Virus record (IMG/VR): IMGVR_UViG_3300022538_000981
Location: 1 to 25,040 of that record
Length of the DNA: 25,040 nucleotides
Source: a virus
Strand: one strand, 5' to 3'
The notes beneath the pieces are model-generated. The model was not told the DNA's origin. It searched no databases and was given only the letters and a program-made list of their open reading frames with translations. The first letter of the stretch is position 1. Each line of letters begins with the position of its first letter. Positions 1-5,790 of the stretch are shown here, piece after piece. The translations under genes were made by a program, and so were the position numbers.

Positions 1-891
1 CCTGATAGATTCGATATTAAATTCATCGATTCCTCGAGACTATCAACAATCGCTCGATGCGAGACTCGGTTCGTTTTCAAATGCCTCTATGGATTTGTAC
101 ATCCCGAAGAGAACACACTTCCGATGGATTATGGATCAGTAATGCATCTTGTGCTCCCTCATATGTACTCCGGGCAGACGGCGAAAGCTGTTGAGGTTTT
201 CAATGAAGCGTGGGGGAGGTATGAGTATGGGGAAGGGGATCAGAAGAGGAATACAGCGCTTTCGATTGCGAGAATAATGGATTTTGTATCTAATCATTCT
301 CCGGAGAATTGCCCGTATGAGATTCTGCACTTTGACTTCTCATCTCCGAGTGAGCTTATTAGTAAGAATGAGATCCCGTTTCTTATTGATATTGGAGCGA
401 TTTATCCATTTTGCGGGAGGATTGATGCAGCAGTTTTTCATAAGATTCTGAAGGCTATTTTCGCGTATGACTTCAAAACCAGTTCGGAAATATCTGCTCG
501 GTATTTTGATGGATTTTGGTTTTCAAATCAAGCTGTCGGATATACCCTCGCACTTTCGCAGATATCAAGGAAGAAGATAACGGGGATGATGTATGAGGCA
601 ATGAGGGTTAGTAAGACAAATATTGAGAATCAAATGGGATTTGTTTATGTGAGTGATACGAATGTCAGGAAGTTTATTGAGGAAGCAAAGCTTACGAGCG
701 CGAGGATTGAGGCGGCTAATGAGGCGAGGGTATGGAGGCAGAACAATGCGTTATGTTCTTCTTATGCAGCGTTTGGATTTCCATGTAAGACTTGTGAGTA
801 TAAATTGCTATGTGATTCTCCAGATTGGACGGATAGTGTAAGATTCTATCGAAGGCGGAAGCCGTTTGATCCGCTTGATGTTAAGGAGTAG
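1..891 (+). CDS. Cas4/RecB-like PD-(D/E)XK exonuclease with Fe-S cluster motif (5' end cut off)
   Basis: The frame is open from base 1, so the gene begins outside the window; the first ATG, at 124, is internal. The 296 visible residues carry the full motif order of the RecB/Cas4 nuclease family: an N-terminal SRL..C segment (C20, with C28 nearby), G45-x3-H49, the GRID motif (D142), D157-F-K159 and Q177-x3-Y181. The C-terminus has C252, then C262-x2-C265-x5-C271, which is the AddB/Cas4-type spacing for a 4Fe-4S cluster together with an N-terminal cysteine. Known family members resect DNA ends 5' to 3'. With the AAA_24 ATPase and DUF669 protein downstream, it probably supplies single-stranded DNA for phage recombination. 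No Cas1 or Cas2 is present, so a CRISPR role is unlikely. The next ATG follows the stop codon directly. Confidence 0.85.
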   Translation, partial: PDRFDIKFIDSSRLSTIARCETRFVFKCLYGFVHPEENTLPMDYGSVMHLVLPHMYSGQTAKAVEVFNEAWGRYEYGEGDQKRNTALSIARIMDFVSNHSPENCPYEILHFDFSSPSELISKNEIPFLIDIGAIYPFCGRIDAAVFHKILKAIFAYDFKTSSEISARYFDGFWFSNQAVGYTLALSQISRKKITGMMYEAMRVSKTNIENQMGFVYVSDTNVRKFIEEAKLTSARIEAANEARVWRQNNALCSSYAAFGFPCKTCEYKLLCDSPDWTDSVRFYRRRKPFDPLDVKE

Positions 892-1164
892 ATGATAAAA
901 GAACTCTTCTATCTCGCAAAGAATAACATCAACGGAGGTATTGATGTGTATCGAGAGCCTCCGATTAAGATACTCCATGTTCGAGATGCGTGTGTTCACT
1001 GGAATGGGGAAAGCGTGATGAGGTTTTATCATCTTGAAAGGTTTATCCCAGCGCTCGAGCAGCCTCCAGGGACTTGTATGAAGGTGGAGGTAGAGAGTGT
1101 CGATGGTATGATTGTTATTAAAGTGCTTGATGAGAATGTTGAATGTAAGGTGAGTTATCACTGA
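892..1164 (+). CDS. hypothetical protein, 90 aa
   Basis: I do not recognise this protein. Its ATG abuts the stop codon of the nuclease, and an AAGGAG ribosome site lies inside the end of that gene, so the two are probably translationally coupled. The protein is a small soluble mix of predicted beta strands, with a K/V-rich alternating C-terminal half (around residues 58-88) and no membrane segment or clear metal motif (two isolated cysteines). Its position between nuclease and ATPase suggests an accessory role in recombination, but that rests on context only. Confidence 0.7.
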   Translation: MIKELFYLAKNNINGGIDVYREPPIKILHVRDACVHWNGESVMRFYHLERFIPALEQPPGTCMKVEVESVDGMIVIKVLDENVECKVSYH

Positions 1165-1182
1165 AAAGAAAGGAGAACGATA

Positions 1183-1992
1183 ATGAAACCATCAGACCTT
1201 CTTAAACTAAACTTCCCTCCAGTTATCCTCATCTACGGCCCGGCGGGAAGCGGAAAGACAGCTCTCGTGACGCAACTTACAGGAGCCTATGTATTTGATT
1301 TTGATGCCGGAGTCCGAACGGCGGCGACACTTAAGGATAAATTCTTCTCCGCTCGGCAGGGGAGAGATGATGATTTCTTTGATATCTATAAGGATCGGAA
1401 TCCTCTCGAGCCAACTAAGTATTTTGAGGCGATGAAGAAGCTTAAGGAGATAGTTGAACTATGTGCGAAAAGAAAGTGGAATCACGATGCATGTATTCTT
1501 GATTCCCTCACGGGCTTATGCACAGCTGCGCAGCTTTATGTCCAGAGTCTTGGGGATAAAAATAATCCTTACAAGAATCCTCTTGCTCACATGGAGATTC
1601 AAAACTGGGGATCGTTAGTGGCAGAGGTGGATCGATTTCTTTTGCTTCTTCAAGCTCTCAACGTGCCTGTTATTGTGACCGCTCATGTTGATATGATTGA
1701 GAAAAGGAAAGATAACAAGATTACAGGAGAAACTGTTATAACGGATATGTTTCCATCAAGCGCGACCAAGAGACATGGGAGCAGGAAATTAGCAAGCCAT
1801 TTTGATGAAATGTGGTATGCCAAGGAAAAGCCAGCAGGAGCGAATGCTATCAACTATACCGTTACCGGAAAGCCGACGGGGATTATCAGAGCTCGTACGA
1901 GGAGCTCTTTTGAGACGGTCGTGCATAATGAATGCGGGATGGTGGGGCTGTTGAAGATGATAGGGTATGAGTATGGAAAAGCAAGAACATAA
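1183..1992 (+). CDS. AAA_24 / Sak4-like RecA-fold ATPase
   Basis: A 269-residue protein with a clear Walker A motif, G19-PAGSG-K25-T26, and a Walker B strand ending at D107 (ACILDSLTGL). The order and spacing match the phage AAA_24 nucleotide-binding family, which includes Sak4, a short RecA/Rad51-like core that promotes single-strand annealing. The segment ..HVDMIEKRKD.. (near residues 168-177) and the ..MFPSSATK.. region are also typical of this family. A good AAAGGAGA site precedes the ATG. It sits between a Cas4-like nuclease and a DUF669 protein, a common phage recombination layout. The call as a RecA-fold ATPase is secure; the annealing role is inferred. The last 20 bases overlap the next gene. 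Confidence 0.85.
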   Translation: MKPSDLLKLNFPPVILIYGPAGSGKTALVTQLTGAYVFDFDAGVRTAATLKDKFFSARQGRDDDFFDIYKDRNPLEPTKYFEAMKKLKEIVELCAKRKWNHDACILDSLTGLCTAAQLYVQSLGDKNNPYKNPLAHMEIQNWGSLVAEVDRFLLLLQALNVPVIVTAHVDMIEKRKDNKITGETVITDMFPSSATKRHGSRKLASHFDEMWYAKEKPAGANAINYTVTGKPTGIIRARTRSSFETVVHNECGMVGLLKMIGYEYGKART

Positions 1993-2245
1993 AATAGGTT
2001 GGATAAAAAAGGAAGATGAGACACCGGAAATTGGGCAATTAATCTTAGTATTCTGGCCCGCCAGTGTGCATCCGGTAAGCAAGGAGAGACACGGAGCAGA
2101 AATTGCTTGCTTCAGATATGCAGAGAGTGAGGAATTTGGAAAGTGGTATCCTAAGTTTCTTTGGGGAAGTGGAAGATTTGGTCACAGCAGCACAAGTTTT
2201 GCAACTCACTGGATGCCTATACCATCATTTCCAGGAGAGATTTAA
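1973..2245 (+). CDS. DUF551-domain protein
   Basis: About 90 residues with the DUF551 signature: an N-terminal W-I-K-x4-TPE-x2-Q-L-I-L-V-F block and a C-terminal THWMPIP motif. The family is widespread in phages and prophages and has no known function. Two ATGs, six bases apart, could start it (1967 and 1973); I chose 1973 because an AGGG site lies 7 bases upstream of it. It overlaps the end of the ATPase gene and is followed by about 100 non-coding bases holding a small hairpin. Confidence 0.7.
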   Translation: MEKQEHKIGWIKKEDETPEIGQLILVFWPASVHPVSKERHGAEIACFRYAESEEFGKWYPKFLWGSGRFGHSSTSFATHWMPIPSFPGEI

Positions 2246-2272
2246 AAATAGTATGAGGAACAAACTCAAATC

Positions 2273-2294
2273 GAGCGCGAGCGAGCAAGCGCTC
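2273..2294 (+). other. small hairpin in the 106-bp gap before the DUF669 gene
   Basis: GAGCGC at 2273-2278 pairs exactly with GCGCTC at 2289-2294 across a 10-base loop. No T run follows it, so it is not a standard terminator. It lies 57 bases before the next start codon and could shape the leader of that gene. The rest of 2246-2351 shows no promoter boxes that I can recognise and no gene. Confidence 0.35.
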
Positions 2295-2351
2295 TAACAA
2301 TCGATGCTCACGATTCTCGCTCATCGGAGCTACAAAAAGAAAGGAATAAAG

Positions 2352-2861
2352 ATGATGTTGATTAAGATAACTGCTGAGGATCCGGAGGAGCTATTCAAGG
2401 CTCCGGAATTTCCTGTTCTACCTGCCGGGAAGCATCTCTTTCTCGTCGCTAATCAGATGGAGATCACGCAAACAAACACTGATCCTCCAAAAGATCAAAT
2501 TCGTCTTGAGGCGAGGTGTCAGGACGATGATGAGAGCAAAGGAATGGTTGTGTTTGATGGATTTTTACTGTATAAGGATGCAATTACAGATAAGGAAATC
2601 ACATCAAAGAAAATCAACGACGCCGCGCTTGCTCAGTTTGTCTGCGCGTGCGGAGTGCTCACTGTTGATCAGATGAAGGCTGGAGAAGAGTTTGATATTG
2701 AGGATCTCAATGGAAAGTTCTTCAATGCAGAGAGCGTCGTGAGGCTTGAGAATGTTTATCCAGAAGAGCTTGATGAGAATGGGAAACCGAAGAAAGCTCC
2801 GAAGGCGAGCATTAAGAAGTATCTGGTTCCGGCAGAAGAGGCAGCGGAGGCTACAACGTAG
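2352..2861 (+). CDS. DUF669 family protein, probably a single-stranded DNA-binding partner
   Basis: Start set at ATG 2352 because AGAAAGGA lies just upstream; a longer reading from 2304 has no ribosome site. The 169 residues fit the DUF669 pattern: LPAGKHLFLVANQMEI near residue 24, a beta-rich core, the EDLNGKFFNAESVV block near residues 117-130, and a Lys-rich tail ending in KYLVP plus an acidic/Ala end. DUF669 proteins regularly sit beside AAA_24/Sak4 genes in phages and are suspected of binding single-stranded DNA, though this is not established. The acidic, flexible C-terminus (EEAAEATT) resembles SSB tails. A strong terminator follows at once, so this is likely a high-output transcript end. 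Confidence 0.75.
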   Translation: MMLIKITAEDPEELFKAPEFPVLPAGKHLFLVANQMEITQTNTDPPKDQIRLEARCQDDDESKGMVVFDGFLLYKDAITDKEITSKKINDAALAQFVCACGVLTVDQMKAGEEFDIEDLNGKFFNAESVVRLENVYPEELDENGKPKKAPKASIKKYLVPAEEAAEATT

Positions 2862-2883
2862 GCATAGTAGTTCTCCTTTAGTT

Positions 2884-2931
2884 CTCAGGGAGGCTTTTTA
2901 TGAGTTTTAAGCCTCCTTGAGGATTTTTTTT
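2884..2931 (+). terminator. intrinsic terminator after the DUF669 gene
   Basis: CTCAGGGAGGCTT (2884-2896) pairs with AAGCCTCCTTGAG (2909-2921) as a 13-bp stem with one G-U pair and a 12-base loop. Eight T residues follow at 2924-2931. This is a textbook rho-independent terminator on the + strand. The next gene starts only 17 bases later with no visible promoter between, so it probably lowers rather than stops downstream transcription. Confidence 0.9.
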
Positions 2932-2947
2932 GAGAAAGGATAGGAAG

Positions 2948-3241
2948 ATGATTAAGAAGGATATCAGCACAGAGAGCTGGAGAAAGTATGAGTGGATTAT
3001 TCCTGAAACAGGATTAGAAAGTATTGTGCTTATCAAAAATCCTCGGACGCTTTATTATGAAAAGGGATCGTCTTGCCATGTGGTGACAGCGTTTGATCCG
3101 GACAAATCTACAATGGAACTGATAGCTTATTGCGTTCCATCGGTAGGTCGGTATGGATGTTTTCTTACATGGGGAAAAGAGGATGGAAGTGATCCTGTTT
3201 TATTCGTCAGCGCGTCGAAGGAGGAGGAAGATGAAAGCTAA
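2948..3241 (+). CDS. hypothetical protein, 97 aa
   Basis: I do not recognise this protein. I chose ATG 2948, preceded by GAAAGGATAGGAAG; a TTG at 2930 would start inside the terminator T run. The sequence is soluble, with a W-rich N-terminus (SWRKYEWIIPETG) and an acidic tail (SKEEEDES) that contains the ribosome site of the next gene. There are no visible catalytic motifs; two to three cysteines are scattered. It overlaps the following gene by 11 bases, indicating coupled translation. Confidence 0.65.
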   Translation: MIKKDISTESWRKYEWIIPETGLESIVLIKNPRTLYYEKGSSCHVVTAFDPDKSTMELIAYCVPSVGRYGCFLTWGKEDGSDPVLFVSASKEEEDES

Positions 3242-3467
3242 GATAATGGAGCTCGCGGATGTTGATGCGGGATACGTTTTTAAGTTTTTTAAGCATGGAA
3301 CAGAGAAGGTGATCAATCCCTTCATGCTTCGCCTCTCGGATTGCTATGCCGAGCTTGGAGGAGCTTTTGATGGGGTTGAGATGCTTGATAGGAAGCAGAT
3401 AAGTAGAAGTGAAGAGAAGGTAAAAGTGTATGGAAAGTTTAGTGAGCTATTTCATATTGTGAAATAG
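3231..3467 (+). CDS. hypothetical protein, 78 aa
   Basis: I do not recognise this protein. Start set at ATG 3231, where GGAGGAGGAAG gives a very strong ribosome site; the frame continues upstream but only as an Arg-rich artefact. It is a small basic soluble protein with a predicted beta-type N-terminal half (DVDAGYVFKFFKHG) and a Lys-rich end. Its position in a run of small genes after a terminator, before the ParB-methyltransferase, suggests an early accessory protein. Confidence 0.65.
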   Translation: MKAKIMELADVDAGYVFKFFKHGTEKVINPFMLRLSDCYAELGGAFDGVEMLDRKQISRSEEKVKVYGKFSELFHIVK

Positions 3468-3477
3468 GAGAAAACAG

Positions 3478-3963
3478 ATGAATAACGAAATAGATAACGA
3501 GCGCGATTACGTAGAAGATGAAGAAATAAAAAATGCGGATGATGTGATTGAGGAGCATCTCGATGATTCAGAAGAGGGATCGGCTGAGGAGTTACCTAAG
3601 GAGAAGCCTCTCCTAAATGCTTCTCGAATCTTCTCCTTCGGAACATACAAGCCTCTCTATGATATTCAATGCATAGATGAGGAGAGAAAGATATGGAAAG
3701 GACGTCCGATTGTTGAGCCTCTCGATAAGAAGGTTCCTGCTGCTATGGTTGAAAAGATGAGACAATCTTGGATATTCTTTCATCGAAATTATGATGATCG
3801 AAACGATTGGGACAGGTTTTATCGGGAGCATGAGATTGTCGATGAAAGCATAGCTGGGCAAAAGGTTCTGCTTGTTCCGAAAGAGAAGCTCTTATTCGCT
3901 TATGAGCCGCCGCCGGGGGCGGGGATTATAATCCCAATGGCGGGAGTGATTGGGAGGGGATAA
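3478..3963 (+). CDS. hypothetical protein with acidic N-terminal tail, 161 aa
   Basis: I do not recognise this protein. The first 45 or so residues are strongly acidic and probably disordered (many Glu and Asp). Residues 46-140 look folded, with several aromatic residues (WIFFHRNYDDRNDWDRFYREH). The C-terminus is Pro/Gly-rich and hydrophobic (EPPPGAGIIIPMAGVIGRG), too short and broken for a sure membrane helix. A GGAG site precedes the ATG. It ends two bases before the ParB-methyltransferase start, so the two are likely co-translated. DNA mimicry by the acidic tail is possible but unproven. Confidence 0.65.
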   Translation: MNNEIDNERDYVEDEEIKNADDVIEEHLDDSEEGSAEELPKEKPLLNASRIFSFGTYKPLYDIQCIDEERKIWKGRPIVEPLDKKVPAAMVEKMRQSWIFFHRNYDDRNDWDRFYREHEIVDESIAGQKVLLVPKEKLLFAYEPPPGAGIIIPMAGVIGRG

Positions 3964-3965
3964 GG

Positions 3966-5276
3966 ATGAAGATCAAAATCAAGGATATTAAGATTGAGCG
4001 CTCTAATCAAGATACTCAGCGAATCCGTAAGGACTTCGGAGACATCCAGGAGCTGGTTGAGAGCATCAAGAAGCATGGACTCATCCATCCGATTGTGGTT
4101 GATGAGTGTAAGGATGATTCTCAATATCTCTATACTCTTGTCGCAGGGGAGAGGAGACTGATGGCTCATCTTTACGCTGGATTAACCGAGATAGATGCTA
4201 CCATTCGATCTGAGCTATCATCTTTCGAGAGAAAAGAAATCGAGCTCGAGGAAAATGCTCGGAGAAAAGATCTCTCTTGGATGGAGAAGAACGAAGCTCT
4301 TCGGCAACTTGATGAGCTGAAGCGAGCTATTCATGGGACGAGACTCCCAGGGGATGCTGGAAAGGGAGGATGGACGATCCAAGATACCGCGAAGCTCGTA
4401 GGACTTTCTCTTGGAACGGTTTCGCAGGATATTAAGCTTGCAATTGATTTGAAAGATGATCCGGAGCTAAGGAAGAAAGTATCAGGGATGACAAAGCAGG
4501 TAGCGAGGAAGACGATTGAGAGAGAGAAGGATGCGAAGAGGATGAGGAAGAGGATTGATAGCGGAGAGATATCTGTTGGATCGAGGCTTATTCTTGGGAG
4601 GGCTGAGGAGAAGATTGTTGAGCTTGAGGATCAATCAGTTGATTGCTTGGTGACTGATCCTCCATTCGCGGTTGATGCGATTTTGGACGTTGAGAAAGGA
4701 GCGCTCAGCGGTAGTTATGCAGGAGAAGCAAATGTAGGAGATATAGATGTAATGCAGGCATGTTATGAAAAGTTATTTCCTCAGCTTCGACGCGTGATGA
4801 AACCAGGAGCGCATTTTTATATGTTCTTCGGAATCGATTGGTATAAGGAGCTGCTGGGAATGTTTAGTAAACATGGATTCATCGTTCATGCTGTGCCTCT
4901 TATATGGTCTAAAGGAAGGGGGACGATGATTCCGAACCCGTATCATTATATCCCATCCTATGAGTTTATTCTCTTCGGAATGAGAGAGCCAATGAAGAGA
5001 ACGCTGGCGCATCCGATCCGAAATTGCTTCACAGAGTTTCCAGCTGATGCTCCGCAGAAGCGAGTTCATCCGCTTCAGAAACCCTTTGAGCTTATTAAGA
5101 TGATGATCGAGAACTCAACTGTTCCGGGGGAGACTGTTCTTGATTGCTTTGCAGGATCGGGGATTGTGCTTAAGGTAGCGGATGCGCTTGGGAGGAAGGG
5201 AGTGGGGTTTGAGATGGATGAAGTTAATTATTATAAGGCTCAACAATTCCTTTGTGAGGATCAAAAATGCACATAA
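3966..5276 (+). CDS. ParB-domain / DNA methyltransferase fusion
   Basis: A 436-residue two-part protein. Residues 1-110 form a ParB/Srx-like domain (KKHGLIHPIVV, then G61-E-R-R64). Residues 136-162 look like a helix-turn-helix (IQDTAKLVGLSLGTVSQDI). From about 205 comes an amino-methyltransferase: catalytic motif IV D231-P-P-F234 precedes the S-adenosylmethionine motif D393-C-F-A-G-S-G399, the beta-class order for N4-cytosine or N6-adenine methylation. Phages use such orphan enzymes to mask host restriction sites or mark their own DNA. No restriction endonuclease lies beside it. The recognition site cannot be read from sequence. The ParB part probably binds CTP or DNA; its role here is unproven. 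Confidence 0.88.
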   Translation: MKIKIKDIKIERSNQDTQRIRKDFGDIQELVESIKKHGLIHPIVVDECKDDSQYLYTLVAGERRLMAHLYAGLTEIDATIRSELSSFERKEIELEENARRKDLSWMEKNEALRQLDELKRAIHGTRLPGDAGKGGWTIQDTAKLVGLSLGTVSQDIKLAIDLKDDPELRKKVSGMTKQVARKTIEREKDAKRMRKRIDSGEISVGSRLILGRAEEKIVELEDQSVDCLVTDPPFAVDAILDVEKGALSGSYAGEANVGDIDVMQACYEKLFPQLRRVMKPGAHFYMFFGIDWYKELLGMFSKHGFIVHAVPLIWSKGRGTMIPNPYHYIPSYEFILFGMREPMKRTLAHPIRNCFTEFPADAPQKRVHPLQKPFELIKMMIENSTVPGETVLDCFAGSGIVLKVADALGRKGVGFEMDEVNYYKAQQFLCEDQKCT

Positions 5277-5327
5277 ACACAGGCTTGAATTGGTCAAATG
5301 TCAGGAATTTTTAATGGGGAGAATGAA

Positions 5328-5486
5328 ATGGTATATAGGATGATAAAAAACTGTCTTGAGGTAGCAGCCGTTCTTGTGGCTCATGCATCAGGCCGCGAAT
5401 TGAAACAAGTTGAGTGGAAAATAGCTTTTAGTCTATGGATGAAGGTACATGATTTTCTTTGTGATATTAAACCGAAAGAAGAATAA
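5328..5486 (+). CDS. hypothetical protein, 52 aa
   Basis: Small protein of unknown function. I chose ATG 5328 because GGGGAG sits 6 bases upstream; an ATG at 5298 has no ribosome site. The sequence predicts as mostly helical (NCLEVAAVLVAHASG, then KIAFSLWMKVHDFL), possibly amphipathic. The stop is one base before the next ATG. Confidence 0.5.
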   Translation: MVYRMIKNCLEVAAVLVAHASGRELKQVEWKIAFSLWMKVHDFLCDIKPKEE

Positions 5487-5487
5487 C

Positions 5488-5607
5488 ATGTGGAAATGGA
5501 ATAAATACGATAGATGGTACTTGTGGCCTGAGCTATGGATGGTTGCGGCGTTTATAGGTTTTCTATGTATAGTCTTTATGCTATTAAGCAGGGCTTTGAA
5601 AGGATAG
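5488..5607 (+). CDS. single-span small membrane protein, 39 aa
   Basis: A very short gene starting one base after the previous stop. It encodes a Trp-rich N-terminus (five Trp in the first 20 or so residues) followed by one hydrophobic helix (LWMVAAFIGFLCIVFMLL, about residues 16-33) and a short basic tail. The ribosome site is weak (AAAGAAG), so translation may depend on coupling. It could be a membrane-active early protein; I see no grounds to call it a holin, because the other genes around it are replication genes. Confidence 0.45.
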   Translation: MWKWNKYDRWYLWPELWMVAAFIGFLCIVFMLLSRALKG

Positions 5608-5610
5608 AAA

Positions 5611-5787
5611 ATGGACTTATGCAAAGACCATGATGCTTGTATAGTAGTTTTTGATGAGTTAAGAATCTTGAAAGGATGTCCTCTATGCATTTTGGAGGGA
5701 AAGTTCATTGAGCTTGAAAAGAAGTTCGATGAGCTCGAGAAAGCAAGATCGAGGATGAGTTTTGCGTTGGCTGATAAGGAGAAATGA
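5611..5787 (+). CDS. zinc-finger-like plus coiled-coil small protein, 58 aa
   Basis: Short gene with a GAAAGGATAGAA ribosome site overlapping the previous stop. Residues 4-26 hold C4-x2-H7-x2-C10 and C23-P-L-C26, a likely metal-binding knuckle. The rest (about 30-48) is a charged heptad-like helix (KFIELEKKFDELEKARSRM), likely a coiled coil. Proteins with a CPxC knuckle and a coiled coil are frequent in phage early regions; their function is unknown. The stop lies three bases before the polymerase ATG. Confidence 0.6.
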   Translation: MDLCKDHDACIVVFDELRILKGCPLCILEGKFIELEKKFDELEKARSRMSFALADKEK

Positions 5788-5790
5788 GGA

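Noticed and set aside
1-891. Cas4 as part of a CRISPR adaptation locus
   Set aside because: No Cas1, Cas2 or repeat-spacer array is present; phage recombination genes surround it, which is the common setting for Cas4-like exonucleases.
2304-2351. Longer N-terminus for the DUF669 protein
   Set aside because: There is no ribosome site before 2304, and the extra residues do not fit the family start; AGAAAGGA before 2352 does.
5285-5314. Possible -35/-10 promoter (TTGAAT ... TTTTAA) before the 52-residue gene
   Set aside because: Both boxes are poor matches and the spacing is 18; it lies inside a dense co-directional gene run where AT-rich matches occur by chance.
5488-5607. Holin
   Set aside because: It has one hydrophobic helix but lies among early replication genes, with no endolysin nearby.
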